DNA of 64,000 bases from Kitasatospora aureofaciens (GCF_019192735.1 NZ_JAHTKP010000004.1:62001-126000), one strand, 5' to 3'. Shown: positions 37,336 to 46,235, numbered from the stretch's first letter. A program made the numbers and translations. The notes: generated by a model from the sequence alone, not told the origin.

Positions 37336-37527
37336 GCCGTCTCTCCTTCCATGGGGCGGCGAAGTGGATCGACGCCCCATGGTGACTAGCACCGCTCCGG
37401 GCCAACTGGAGGACCGCTGAAGATCTCTGATGGAACGTCAGATCTGCTCAGCCATCCTCGATCCCGAGTGGACCCGGGGCGGACATCATGCGGAGCCGGA
37501 CCATCCCACCGACCGGGAGGCACAGGC
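37336..37527. promoter_or_regulatory. Divergent promoter region for the tailoring operon and the SchA-like gene
   Basis: A 192-bp gap between the leftward tailoring operon and the rightward SchA/CurD-like gene must contain both promoters. I see no clear -35/-10 pair or known operator. Confidence 0.5.
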
Positions 37528-38256
37528 ATGGCATTCATCGCGATCAGTTACAGGGTTCGGCCGGGGCACGAGGAGGAGATCGCCGAGATCTTCGCCGAGG
37601 GGAACTTCCGGCGGGCCGACTCCGCGGAGTACCGGGACGAGCAGGGGCGGCGGGCCGGCCGCAACGTCTCGACCGGGCTCTTCATCGAAGGCGAACTCAT
37701 GACCCGCGTCGTCCAGTTCGAGGGGGATCTGCGCCAGATCGGCCGGCACATGGGCGGGCAGCAGGGGGTGAAGGAGGCGGAGCGGAAGCTCTCTCCGTTC
37801 CTTCAGGTGCCCCGCGACACCGAGACCGTGGAGGGCTTCCAGCAGTACTTCCAGAACGCGCTGATGACCTGCGTCTTCCAGGAGTTCCGCGAGGAGCGGT
37901 CGGCGCAGCTGGCGGCCTGGGCCCACCGGATCCAGCCGGGCGCCGAGGACGGGATCTGCGAGGTCTTCGAGCGGGTGCAGGGCGAGGTGCTGAGCAAGCC
38001 GGCCGAGGGCGGGGACCCGCTGATCGCCTCGGCAGCCTTCATCAAGGACGACTACCTCGTCTGGGCCGTCCAGTACGACGGCGAGTTCGACGGCCTGGCC
38101 CGCCGGCTGGTGGACAGCGGGCTGGCCCCGCGCACGGAGGACGGGCTGCGCCCGTTCCTCGCCGGGGGCCGGGACGCCGCCGGACCGGAACGCTTCGGCG
38201 CGGCGGCCATGCGGCGTCTGCAGATGCTCTCGGCGGGCGTCCCGGGGGAGCACTGA
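37528..38256 (+). CDS. SchA/CurD-like protein
   Basis: A 242-aa protein with two related halves. It contains YRVRPGHEEEIAEIF, FIEGELMTRVVQFEGDLRQIGRHMG and a second half AHRIQPGAEDGICEVFERV with FIKDDYLVWAVQYDGEFD. This double dimeric alpha/beta-barrel family was named from spore pigment clusters and is common in pentangular polyphenol clusters. An accessory or oxygenase/cyclase-like role is presumed but not proven. ATG 37528 follows GGGAGG. Ends at a near-perfect hairpin. Confidence 0.8.
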   Translation: MAFIAISYRVRPGHEEEIAEIFAEGNFRRADSAEYRDEQGRRAGRNVSTGLFIEGELMTRVVQFEGDLRQIGRHMGGQQGVKEAERKLSPFLQVPRDTETVEGFQQYFQNALMTCVFQEFREERSAQLAAWAHRIQPGAEDGICEVFERVQGEVLSKPAEGGDPLIASAAFIKDDYLVWAVQYDGEFDGLARRLVDSGLAPRTEDGLRPFLAGGRDAAGPERFGAAAMRRLQMLSAGVPGEH

Positions 38257-38275
38257 GCACGCCCTGTCTCCTTGC

Positions 38276-38325
38276 CCGGGTGCCGGCGGACCGGCCGACC
38301 CTCCGACCGGTCCGCCGGCACCCGG
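38276..38325. terminator. Strong bidirectional hairpin (19-bp perfect stem)
   Basis: CCGGGTGCCGGCGGACCGG and its exact reverse complement flank a 12-nt loop between the convergent SchA-like and DUF1707 genes. Confidence 0.9.
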
Positions 38326-38329
38326 CTCG

Positions 38330-38776
38330 TCACCGCGTTCGTGACCTCGTTCGGGACCCGGTCCGGCCGGCTGCTCCCCGGCGTGGGCGGCCACCGACGA
38401 GGATCGCCACCAGCCCCACCACGATCAGCAGCCGGGCCGGGCCCGAGCCCAGCCAGCCGGCGCCGAACAGGATGCCGCCGCAGGCCCAGAGCCCGATCGA
38501 GTAGGCCAGCGCCCGGATGCCGTGCCGCCCCCCGACCCGGCGGGCGACGTCGGCCCGCCGCGCCGCCCACCGCGTGGGCTCGCCGGGCTCCGCCGTCGGC
38601 AGGTCCGCGGTGACCTGTAGCAGCGCCTCCCTGGTCTCCGCCGCGAAGGTGTCGTCCAGGCGTGTCTCCAACTCGGCCTTGGTCATCCGGTTCTGGCTGA
38701 ACTGCTCGCACAACTGGGCGGCCACCGCTTCGCGTTCGGCCTCGGGGATCCAGTTGCGGCGGGATCCGGTCCTCAT
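38330..38776 (-). CDS. DUF1707-domain membrane protein
   Basis: A 148-aa protein. The N-terminal DUF1707 (SHOCT-like) domain spans about residues 10-60 (AEREAVAAQLCEQFSQNRMTKAELETRLDDTFAAET). Two transmembrane helices at about 90-130 follow (ALAYSIGLWACGGILFGAG, LLIVVGLVAILVG), then a basic tail of Arg-Thr-Ser repeats from a short tandem array. It lies downstream of MMPL and MFS in one leftward unit. Envelope or transport accessory is plausible; the family has no defined role. Confidence 0.75.
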   Translation of the reverse strand: MRTGSRRNWIPEAEREAVAAQLCEQFSQNRMTKAELETRLDDTFAAETREALLQVTADLPTAEPGEPTRWAARRADVARRVGGRHGIRALAYSIGLWACGGILFGAGWLGSGPARLLIVVGLVAILVGGRPRRGAAGRTGSRTRSRTR

Positions 38777-38795
38777 GGTCCCTCGCTCTCTCCGT

Positions 38796-38891
38796 CTGTT
38801 CGGGGCACGTCGGTTCACCCTGTTCGGGGCACGTCGGTTCACCGCACGCCGTCGGTTCACCGCACGCCGTCGGTTCAGCGCACGCTGTCGG
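38796..38891 (-). repeat. 24-bp and 18-bp tandem repeats carrying the MMPL stop codon
   Basis: Two exact 24-bp copies (38796-38819, 38820-38843) run into two and a half 18-bp copies (38844-38891). All share CGGTTCA, giving minus-strand TGA at 38875 (the used stop) and at 38857, 38839 and 38815, all in the same frame. Confidence 0.95.
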
Positions 38892-41004
38892 GCTCGGCCG
38901 CGGCCCCGGCCCTCGCCTCGGCTCCGGCGCGGGAGCCGGGGATCCGGCCCGCGGTCGGCGAACTCGGCCACCACAGCCGCGGGCCGACGTCCAGCGAGAG
39001 CGCCGGCACCAGCAGGGTGCGCACCACGAGGGTGTCCAGCAGCACGCCCACGGCGACCAGCACGCCCAGCTGCAGCATGCTCACCGCCGGCAGGACACCG
39101 AGCACCGAGAACGTTGCGGCCAGGACGAGACCGGCGCTGGTGATGACCCCTCCGGTCACCCCGAGGGCGCGCACCACGCCGGCCGCGTGGCCGATGCGCC
39201 CGGCCTCCTCGCGGGCCCTGGTCATCATGAAGATCGTGTAGTCGACCCCCAGCGCGACCAGGAAGAGGAAGCCCATCAGCGGCAGCGACTCGTCCGAGCG
39301 CGGGTGGCCCAGGGCCCGGAAGAGCAGGACGGAGGCGCCGAGTGCCGCGCCGAAGGACAGCACCACGCTCGCCAGCAGCAGCACCGGCGCCACCAGGGCC
39401 CGCAGCAGCACCATCAGGACCAGCAGCACCACGGCCAGCACCAACGGCATCACCAGCCGCTCGTCGTGCGTGGTGGTGTCGGCGACGTCCAGGCTCTGGG
39501 CCGTGCTGCCCCCGATCAGTGCCCCGGCGTCCGCCCGGTCGTGCACGGCGGTGCGGATCCGTCCGACAGTCGCCTCGGCGGCCTTGCTCGTGGGTGTGTC
39601 GGTGAGCAGCACCTGGACGTGCATCCAGTCGCCGGAGGTCTGCACGGCCGAGAGCGAGGCCACCCCGGGCAGGCCCTGCACCGAGGCCGTCACCCGGTCG
39701 GCCTGCGCGGCGCCGGCATAGATGTCCAGCGGTGCCGCGGAGCCGGCCGGGTAGTGCGCGGCGAGGACGGCCTGGCCGGTCACCGACTCGGGCTTGTCGG
39801 TGAACACGTCGTTCTGGGAGAGCCCGGTGTGCAGGCCGAGCGCACCGATCGCGCAGGCGGCCAGGGCCAGCGCGCTGACCAGCCAGATCGGGCGGGGCCG
39901 GCGCGCAACTCCGCTGCCGATCCGGCCCCAGAGCCCGGACTCGGGCTCGGCCGCGCCGGTCCACACCGGGCGCGGCACGAACGGCCAGAAGAGCCAGCGG
40001 CCCAGGATCACCAGCAGCGCGGGAAGCAGCGTGGTGATCGAGACGAGCGCCACCACGATGCCGACCGCCGCCACCGGGCCGAGACCGCGGGTGGAGTTCA
40101 TCTGCGCCGCCAGCAGGCAGAGCAGACCCAGCGTCACGGTGGTCGCGGAGGCGACGACGGCCGGCAGCGAACGCCGCAGCGCGATCCGCATCGCCTCGTG
40201 CCGGTCCGCCTGGCGGCGCAGCTCCTCGCGGTAGCGGGCGATCAGCAGCAGGGCGTAGTCGGTGCCCGCGCCGAAGACCAGCACGGTCAGGACGCTGGTG
40301 CTCTGGCCGTTGACCACCAGGCCCGCGTGCTGGACCAGCAGGTAGACCACGGCGTTGGCCAGCGAGGCGCTGATGCCCACGGAGATCAGCGGCAGCAGCC
40401 AGAGCAGCGGGCTCCGGTAGGTGAGGATCAGCAGGATCGCGACCACCGCCACCGTGGCGAGCAGCAGTGTGCCGTCCACTCCGCCGTACACCGCGGCCTG
40501 GTCGGCGGCCGCGCCGGCCGGACCGGTCACCTGGACGTCCAGTCCGGCCGGGGCGGCCGCGTGGGCGTCGTGGCGGATCGTCTTGACGTTGTCGACCAGT
40601 TTGGTGAACCCGTCGTCGCCCTGCAGGGTGAGCGGGACGGTCAGCAGTACCGCCCGGTGGTCGTCGGCCACGGCGAGCGGCGGCAGCGCTCCGCCGAACC
40701 GGGCGAAGGCGGCCCGGTCCTGCTCGGCCTTGGCGGTGTCCTGGTCGGTGATCCCCGCGGGGCGGGAGTAGACGACGGTGGCCGGCAGCGTGTCGCCGAT
40801 CCCGAACCGGTCGCGGCCGATCTGGAGGGCCTTGGTCGACTCCGCGTTCTTGGGCAGCCAGGCCGTGATGTCGTTGCTCTGGGCGCCGATCAGCTTGGCG
40901 CCGAGCGGCCCGGCCGCGCCGGCCAGCAGCAGCCAGAGCACCAGGACCACCCACTTGGAGCGGTTGCCGGCCGGGAGCAGGGCCAGTTTCTTCAGGAGTG
41001 TCAT
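38875..41004 (-). CDS. MMPL/RND-family transporter
   Basis: Inner-membrane proton-driven exporter of 709 aa. A first helix (WVVLVLWLLLAGAAG) is followed by an outer loop, then two blocks of six helices. Each block carries the MMPL signature: FGAGTDYALLLIARYREEL and ALGVDYTIFMMTRAREE. The two-repeat layout and length match actinobacterial MMPL pumps that move polyketides and lipids. It starts 11 bp after the MFS gene stop, so both are in one operon under the MarR gene. Likely product efflux or self-resistance. Confidence 0.9.
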   Translation of the reverse strand: MTLLKKLALLPAGNRSKWVVLVLWLLLAGAAGPLGAKLIGAQSNDITAWLPKNAESTKALQIGRDRFGIGDTLPATVVYSRPAGITDQDTAKAEQDRAAFARFGGALPPLAVADDHRAVLLTVPLTLQGDDGFTKLVDNVKTIRHDAHAAAPAGLDVQVTGPAGAAADQAAVYGGVDGTLLLATVAVVAILLILTYRSPLLWLLPLISVGISASLANAVVYLLVQHAGLVVNGQSTSVLTVLVFGAGTDYALLLIARYREELRRQADRHEAMRIALRRSLPAVVASATTVTLGLLCLLAAQMNSTRGLGPVAAVGIVVALVSITTLLPALLVILGRWLFWPFVPRPVWTGAAEPESGLWGRIGSGVARRPRPIWLVSALALAACAIGALGLHTGLSQNDVFTDKPESVTGQAVLAAHYPAGSAAPLDIYAGAAQADRVTASVQGLPGVASLSAVQTSGDWMHVQVLLTDTPTSKAAEATVGRIRTAVHDRADAGALIGGSTAQSLDVADTTTHDERLVMPLVLAVVLLVLMVLLRALVAPVLLLASVVLSFGAALGASVLLFRALGHPRSDESLPLMGFLFLVALGVDYTIFMMTRAREEAGRIGHAAGVVRALGVTGGVITSAGLVLAATFSVLGVLPAVSMLQLGVLVAVGVLLDTLVVRTLLVPALSLDVGPRLWWPSSPTAGRIPGSRAGAEARAGAAAEPDSVR

Positions 41005-41015
41005 GGCGGTTCTCC

Positions 41016-42662
41016 TCAGCTGCTCTGCGGGGCGGGGCGTGCGGTGGCGTTCGGGGTCTCCGGCGGCTCCTCGGCGCCCCAGCCGCGCTGTTCGAGCGTG
41101 ATGTCCTTGAGGAAGACCGACGCGACCAGCCCGGCGACCAGGACGAAGCCGGCGATCAGGAAGACCGGGCTGAGCGCGTGCGCGTACGCCTGCGCCAGGC
41201 CGTGCCGGACATCGTCGGGCAGTTGCCGCAGCGCCTGGGGGGAGGTCCCGCCGCTGCCGATCAGGCCGCGGGCGGCTTCCCCGGGCACGTACTTCGGGAT
41301 CTCCCGGGTCAGCCGATCGGTGAGCACGGTCGCGAAGATCGAGACGCCGAAGGAGGTGCCGAGCATGCGGCTGAAGGTGACGGTCGAGGTGGCCGCGCCC
41401 ATGTCCGCGGGGGGCGCGGCGTTCTGCACCGCCACCACGACCACCTGCTGGGACAGCCCCGCCCCGACACCGAGCAGGAACATGTAGAGCCCGGAGAGGA
41501 ATCGGCTGGTGTCGGCGGTCATGGTCGACATGAGGAAGGCCGCGATGCCGGAGACGAGCATGCTGGCCACCGGATACCACTTGTAGCGGCCGGACTTGGC
41601 GACCGCGCCGCCGACGCCGAACGAGGCGAGCATCAGCCCCAGCATCATCGGGAGCAGCAGCAGACCGGAGTTGGTGGCGCTGGCGCCGGCGGAGATCTGC
41701 AGGTAGAGCGGCAGGAAGAAGACCAGGCCGAAGCCGGTCAGCCCGCCGACGAAGGCCACCACGTTGCAGATGTCGAAGGTCGAGTCGCGGAACAGGCCGA
41801 GCGGGATCACCGGTTCGGCGGCGGAGCGCTCCACCACCAGCCAGCCCGCCAGCAGCACCACGCCGCCCACCGCCAGCCCGACAATCACGGCCGAGCCCCA
41901 GGCGTACTTGGCGCCGGCCCAGTTGCTGAGCAGGACGAAGGAGACGAGCGCGCCGGAGAGCAGCAGCATGCCGAGGTAGTCGATCGTGGGCCGCTCCGGG
42001 CGCCGGGCGCTGCGCAGGTAGAGGGCGACCAGGGTGAGGGCGATCGCACCGATCGGCAGGTTGACGTAGAAGACCCAGCGCCAGGTGACGTGGTCGGCGA
42101 AGAACCCGCCCGCGATCGGCCCGCCGACCGCGGAGAGCGCGAAGACGCCGGCCGAGTAGCCCTGGTACTTCGCCCGCTCGCGGGGACCGAACAGGTCCCC
42201 GGTGAGCGCGAACATGGCGGCCATCACGCCGCCGGCGCCGACGCCCTGCAGGACGCGAAAGGCGATCAGCTGGCCCATCGTCTGCGCGGCCCCGCAGGCG
42301 GCGGAGCCGGCGAGGAAGACGACGGTGGCGACGACGAAGACCTGCTTGCGGCCCAGCAGGTCGCCGAGCTTGCCGGCCAGCGGCATCACGGCGCTGGAGG
42401 CGAGGATGTAGGCCGCGCTCACCCAGCCGATGCTGCTCAGGCCGCCCAGGTCGCCGACGACGGTGGGCAGCGCGGTGGCCACGATCGAGGAGTCCAGGGT
42501 GGCCATCAGCATCGCGAAGAGCAGGCCGAAGTAGACGAGCATCACGTGGCGGTGGGGCATGGCGCCCTGGTCCTGCGGGGCGTCGGCGGCTCTGGTGGTC
42601 CGGGGCTCGGTTGGCGTGGGCTCGGTTGGCGTGGCCTTGGCTGGCGTGGGCTCGGTTGGCAT
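41016..42662 (-). CDS. MFS drug:H+ antiporter, DHA2 (14-helix) family
   Basis: Integral membrane efflux pump, 548 aa, EmrB/QacA type. Motif A is GKLGDLLGRKQ, motif D1 LDSSIVATALPTV, and motif C RVLQGVGAGGVMAAMF. Fourteen helices can be traced. ATG 42662 has AGGGG upstream; the first 30 residues are a Thr-Pro-Glu repeat from a short in-frame array. First gene of the leftward transport operon, divergent from MarR with shared operator-like sites. Presumably exports the cluster product. Confidence 0.9.
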   Translation of the reverse strand: MPTEPTPAKATPTEPTPTEPRTTRAADAPQDQGAMPHRHVMLVYFGLLFAMLMATLDSSIVATALPTVVGDLGGLSSIGWVSAAYILASSAVMPLAGKLGDLLGRKQVFVVATVVFLAGSAACGAAQTMGQLIAFRVLQGVGAGGVMAAMFALTGDLFGPRERAKYQGYSAGVFALSAVGGPIAGGFFADHVTWRWVFYVNLPIGAIALTLVALYLRSARRPERPTIDYLGMLLLSGALVSFVLLSNWAGAKYAWGSAVIVGLAVGGVVLLAGWLVVERSAAEPVIPLGLFRDSTFDICNVVAFVGGLTGFGLVFFLPLYLQISAGASATNSGLLLLPMMLGLMLASFGVGGAVAKSGRYKWYPVASMLVSGIAAFLMSTMTADTSRFLSGLYMFLLGVGAGLSQQVVVVAVQNAAPPADMGAATSTVTFSRMLGTSFGVSIFATVLTDRLTREIPKYVPGEAARGLIGSGGTSPQALRQLPDDVRHGLAQAYAHALSPVFLIAGFVLVAGLVASVFLKDITLEQRGWGAEEPPETPNATARPAPQSS

Positions 42663-42671
42663 GGGCAACCC

Positions 42672-42761
42672 CTATGCTCTTAGCATCTATGTGACTTATG
42701 AACATCGATGCCAGAAGAAAGTATGTGCGTTGAGCATAGATCTGCCTTGTGCACGTGTCAA
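42672..42761. promoter_or_regulatory. Candidate MarR operators between MFS and MarR genes
   Basis: CTATGCTC at 42672-42679 and its exact reverse complement GAGCATAG at 42732-42739 lie in the 115-bp divergent gap. A near-palindrome TTGTGCACGTGTCAA sits at 42747-42761, close to the MarR start. The latter has the size and symmetry of MarR-family sites. Confidence 0.5.
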
Positions 42762-42777
42762 CGCGTATATTGGGCCC

Positions 42778-43302
42778 ATGACCAGAGCCGCCGAGACGCC
42801 CGCCAGCCCCCGCCCCTCGGGATCCCGCGCGTCGGATTCCCCTGAGTCGGATCCCGCGCTGACCGCCATCGAGCGGGCGATGGTCCGGATCCGCCGCAAC
42901 CAGACCAGGCGGTCCCTGGGCAAGTACGTCACGGAGCGGCTCGGCCGGGACGTCGACCTCTCGCACACCGTGGTGGTCGACGCCGTGGAGGAGGAGTCGG
43001 ACCACCCCGGCCAGGAGGTCACCGTCGGCCTCGTCGCCGAGCGCCTCGCCGTCGACCCCTCCCGCGCCAGCCGCCTGGTCGCGGCGAGCGTGGAGGCGGG
43101 CTACGTCCGCCGGGTCGCCTCCCAGGCCGACAGCCGGCGCATCTGCCTGGAGCTGACCGACGACGGCCGCGAGCTCGCCGCCCTCTCGCACCGGGTGCGC
43201 CGGGAGTACTTCGGCACCATCACGGACGGCTGGAGCGAGCAGGAACGTTCCGACTTCGCACGGCTGTTGACCAAGTTCGCGGGCATCCCCGAGGCGGAGT
43301 AG
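42778..43302 (+). CDS. MarR-family transcriptional regulator
   Basis: A 174-aa winged-helix repressor. The HTH region is VTVGLVAERLAVDPSRASRLVAASVEAGYV and the wing RRVASQADSRRICLELTDDGREL, with long dimerisation helices at both ends. ATG 42778 is used instead of the longer upstream frame because that frame would cover the whole operator region. Divergent from the MFS pump, the standard layout for ligand-relieved control of an exporter, here probably by the polyketide product or intermediate. Confidence 0.9.
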   Translation: MTRAAETPASPRPSGSRASDSPESDPALTAIERAMVRIRRNQTRRSLGKYVTERLGRDVDLSHTVVVDAVEEESDHPGQEVTVGLVAERLAVDPSRASRLVAASVEAGYVRRVASQADSRRICLELTDDGRELAALSHRVRREYFGTITDGWSEQERSDFARLLTKFAGIPEAE

Positions 43303-43327
43303 GGCCCTTTGGGCAACGCACGCGAAC

Positions 43328-43363
43328 GGGCCCGGACGCGTCGGGGGAAACGCGTCCGGACCC
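43328..43363. terminator. Bidirectional hairpin after MarR
   Basis: GGGCCCGGACGCGT and ACGCGTCCGGACCC pair with one mismatch around an 8-nt loop between the convergent MarR gene and the hydrazine-module operon end. Confidence 0.8.
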
Positions 43364-43381
43364 GGGTCGGAAGCGGACGGG

Positions 43382-43741
43382 TCAGTGCCTCGTCCGGACC
43401 GGGACCTCCTCGATGCGGGAGACGCCGGTGCTGCCGTCGAGGCGGTGCCATTCCTCGTGCAGGCGGATGCGGCCGTCGGGGAGGTGCTCCGGCTTGCTGG
43501 TGCACGCGCCCGCGACGACGCTGCCGTCGCTGAGGACCTGGCAGTAGGCGAGTTGCAGCGTCCCGTCGAGGGCGCAGGTGCCGACCAGGCGGCCGGTGAG
43601 GACCTTCCCGCCGTGGAACTCGGCCCAGACGAGGTCGCCGAGCTGGTGGTAGTGGCCGATCGGGGAATCGCCGGCGGCTGCGGTCTCCGGCGCGGACGAG
43701 GAGAAGAAGCGGTTGTTGTAGTCGATGCGGGGCTCGGCCAC
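43382..43741 (-). CDS. Small conserved protein, avidin-like fold group (unknown function)
   Basis: A 119-aa protein. It starts near RIDYNNRFFSSSAPET and contains HYHQLGDLVWAEFHGGKVLTGRLVGT, LSDGSVVAGACTSKPE and LPDGRIRLHEEWHRLDG. These are the marks of a widespread small beta-barrel family often mislabelled N-acetylglutamate synthase. GTG 43741 has AGGAGA nine bases before it; a second GTG at 43750 overlaps the upstream stop. Last gene of the hydrazine-module operon. May bind an intermediate, but no active site is known. Confidence 0.6.
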   Translation of the reverse strand: MAEPRIDYNNRFFSSSAPETAAAGDSPIGHYHQLGDLVWAEFHGGKVLTGRLVGTCALDGTLQLAYCQVLSDGSVVAGACTSKPEHLPDGRIRLHEEWHRLDGSTGVSRIEEVPVRTRH

Positions 43742-43746
43742 CGGTC

Positions 43747-45177
43747 TCACTCTCCTGCCGAGGGGTCGACTGCCGCCGGGTCGATTGCTGCCGGGTCGAT
43801 TGCCGCCGGGTCGATGGAGTAGGTCGAGCGGAAGACGTTGTCCGGGTCCAACCGCCGCTTCAGCGCGGCGAGTCGGCGGTATCCCCGTTCCCCGTAGGTC
43901 CGCACGGCGCGCGCGGTCCCGGCGCGGTCCGTCCCCGCGTCCGAGACGTAGTTGACGTAGCCGTCGCCGAACACCCCCCACGGCTCGGCGGCCCGGGCGA
44001 CCGACCTGGCCCAGGCGATCTGCTCCTCGTCGGCGGCGGCCGGCTCCCAGATCGCCATTCCCGTGACGTTGAACCGCGCCGTGCGCCAGCCCACCGCGGA
44101 CGGTCGCTCGGCCTCCCGCCGCACCGCGCCCCCGAAGGCCTCCAGGTAGACGGTGTCGTTGAACTCGCCGCGCCGGCGGCCGGCCTGGAACCGCTCGACC
44201 AGCGCGGCGATCAGCTCGTCCGGAAGCTCGTCGGTGCAGCGGGCGCTCCAGTAGTGCCGCAGGCCGTACGGCAGCCGGCCGAGCAGCTGTTGCATCGACA
44301 GGTACGGGCGCTCCTCGACCTGCCAGTCCAGCACCTCCAGGCTGCGCAACTGCTTGTCGAGCAGGCCGGGACAGGTGGGGTCGGTGCCGCTGTAGCAGAC
44401 GCTCAGGACCGCCGCCGGATCCTGCGCGCGCCCGTACCGCTCCAGCAGCAGGATGCAGACCAGCTCGTCGGGGCCCTCGCTGCCGAGCCGGCGGAACAGC
44501 TCGACCGCCCGGGTCATCTCGTGCGCGGGGTAGGCGACCGTGCCGCCGTACACGGTGGTCACCGGGTGCAGCCGGAAGACGAACTCGTCGACGATGCCGA
44601 AGTCGTGCCCGGCGCCGCGCAGGGCCCAGTCCAGCTCGGGTTCGGTCTCCGCGTCGACGGCCAGCCGGTCGCCGTCCGCGGTGACCAGCGAGTACGTCAG
44701 GACGTTGTCGCAGGAGAGCCCGTACCGGCCCATCAGGTGCCCGATCCCGCCGCCGAGGGTCAGGCCGCCGACGCCCGTGGTGTCGAAGGTGCCGCCGGTG
44801 ACGGCGAGGCCGTGCCGGGATGCCGAGGCGTCGAACTGGGCCCAGTTCGCGCCGCCCTGCACCCGGGCGGTGCGGCGGTGCGGGTCGATCCGCACCCGGT
44901 CGAGCAGCCGCAGGTCGAGCACCACGCCGTCGTCGACGCCGGCGGTGCCGGCGATGTTGTGCCCGGCGCCGCGGACCGCGAGCGGCAGCCCGGACTCCCG
45001 GGCGAGCGGCACGACGCGGCGCAGCTCCTCGCGGTCGGACGGCAGCACGATCAGGCGGGGGCGGCGGTCGTGCATGCCGTTGAAGAGCAGCCGGGTGGCG
45101 TCGTAGCGGGGGTGCTCCCGGGCGATCACCCGGTCGGGGCAGACGGCCTCAAGGGCCCGGCGCAGCGCGGTGGTCAA
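43747..45177 (-). CDS. BBE-like FAD-linked oxidase
   Basis: Oxidase of the PCMH/berberine-bridge-enzyme family, 476 aa. The 8-alpha-histidyl FAD site is GAGHNIAG. The glycine loop GVGGLTLGGGIGHLMGRYGLSCDN follows, but the Cys for a second (6-S-cysteinyl) link is Phe (GTFDTTG), so FAD is probably mono-covalent. The C-terminal substrate-oxidase region ends YGERGYRRLAALKRRLDPDNVFR. The TTG start at 45177 overlaps the preceding TGA, so it is translationally coupled to the amino-acid-oxidase-like gene. The tail has three Ile-Asp-Pro-Ala-Ala repeats from an in-frame array. It could oxidise the hydrazine or close a ring. Confidence 0.8.
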   Translation of the reverse strand: MTTALRRALEAVCPDRVIAREHPRYDATRLLFNGMHDRRPRLIVLPSDREELRRVVPLARESGLPLAVRGAGHNIAGTAGVDDGVVLDLRLLDRVRIDPHRRTARVQGGANWAQFDASASRHGLAVTGGTFDTTGVGGLTLGGGIGHLMGRYGLSCDNVLTYSLVTADGDRLAVDAETEPELDWALRGAGHDFGIVDEFVFRLHPVTTVYGGTVAYPAHEMTRAVELFRRLGSEGPDELVCILLLERYGRAQDPAAVLSVCYSGTDPTCPGLLDKQLRSLEVLDWQVEERPYLSMQQLLGRLPYGLRHYWSARCTDELPDELIAALVERFQAGRRRGEFNDTVYLEAFGGAVRREAERPSAVGWRTARFNVTGMAIWEPAAADEEQIAWARSVARAAEPWGVFGDGYVNYVSDAGTDRAGTARAVRTYGERGYRRLAALKRRLDPDNVFRSTYSIDPAAIDPAAIDPAAVDPSAGE

Positions 45178-46235
45178 GACAGCTCCATCAGGTCGTCGTG
45201 GTAGCCCGGCACCTGCAGGCCGCGGGCGGCCCGGCGGCTGGCGGCCAGGGCGCATTTCGCCGCGCCGCCGCTGCCGCCCGTGAAGGTGTGGACGGCCGGG
45301 TCGGTGGTGGCGCGCAGCTCCAGCAGGCCGGAGGCGCTGTACGTGTCGGCGGCCACCACCGTGCGCCGCGGCCGGCCCAGCCGCAGCCCGGGGAGCCGGA
45401 GCCGGGAGAGCACCTCGGCCTCGTGGAGCAACTCCGGTACGGGGCACAGTTGTTCGGCGTCCTCGTCCCAGTGGTCGGTGGGGACGCCGAGCAGCATCCC
45501 GCCCTCGCCGTGCGGGCGGCCGTACAGGCCGGTGGTCTCGTCGACGAAGCACGGCGGCCGGTGCCCGGTGGCCCGGTGGACGGTGTACTGGATGAGCTTG
45601 CCGCGCAGCCGGGCCGGCTCGCGGTGGTCGAGGCCGCTGCAGTAAAGGAGCGGTCCGGTCTGCCGGCCGGTGGCCAGCACGGCGTGGTCGCAGGAGAGCG
45701 TGTGGCCGGGCAGCTGAACGGCACCGGGGCCGACCGACAGGGCCGGGCCGGGGACGGTCCGGCCGCCGCGGCGCAGGAAGTCGCGGAGGAGGCCGTAGCG
45801 CAGGTCGTCCGGGCTGAGGTACCCGGCGTGCCGCTCGGCGAGGTAGTGCGCGTCCGGCGGGCCGTCGATCCCGTACCGCTCGGCGGCCGTGGCAGGGTCC
45901 ACCAGCGCGGCCGAGCCGGGCAGTTGGTTCTCCAGCAGGTCCAGCAGGGCGGTCGGCGGGGGCTCGCCGGTGACGTACAGCGAGCCGGTCTCGCGGTAGC
46001 CGGCGAGGCGTGCGAGCGCCGGGTCGGCGCGCAGTTCGGCCAGGCTCTCGGCGGCCAGCCGGCAGGCGGCCGGGTCGGTCTCGAAGCCGCGGAGCAGGCC
46101 GCCGGAGGCCGCGGTCGCCTCGCCGGGCGGCGTCGGGGCGGTGACCAGGCACACGTCGGCACCCGGTGCGCCGCGCCGCAGCCGCCAGGCGAGCAGCGTG
46201 CCGGCCAGGCCCGCGCCGATGATGCAGATCCGCAC
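45174..46235 (-). CDS. FAD-dependent glycine/D-amino-acid-oxidase-like enzyme of the hydrazine module
   Basis: A 353-aa DAO-fold flavoprotein. FAD binds at RICIIGAGLAGTLLAWRL. Further family features are LAAESLAELRADPALARLAGY, HAVLATGRQTG and a C-terminal HTFTGGSGGAAKCALAASRRAARGL helix. In the s56-p1-type route the corresponding enzyme oxidatively cleaves the lysine-glycine hydrazine adduct to free hydrazinoacetic acid. Its position 7 bp after the MetRS-like gene and in the same operon as the cupin supports that role. GTG 46235 is the only start adjacent to the FAD loop. Substrate is inferred. Confidence 0.75.
   Translation of the reverse strand: MRICIIGAGLAGTLLAWRLRRGAPGADVCLVTAPTPPGEATAASGGLLRGFETDPAACRLAAESLAELRADPALARLAGYRETGSLYVTGEPPPTALLDLLENQLPGSAALVDPATAAERYGIDGPPDAHYLAERHAGYLSPDDLRYGLLRDFLRRGGRTVPGPALSVGPGAVQLPGHTLSCDHAVLATGRQTGPLLYCSGLDHREPARLRGKLIQYTVHRATGHRPPCFVDETTGLYGRPHGEGGMLLGVPTDHWDEDAEQLCPVPELLHEAEVLSRLRLPGLRLGRPRRTVVAADTYSASGLLELRATTDPAVHTFTGGSGGAAKCALAASRRAARGLQVPGYHDDLMELS

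Noticed and set aside
38875..43191. Single leftward ORF of 1438 codons spanning MMPL, MFS and MarR
   Set aside because: Only its last 709 codons encode MMPL, starting at ATG 41004 (MTLLKKLALL). The front part lies in the wrong frame of the MFS gene.
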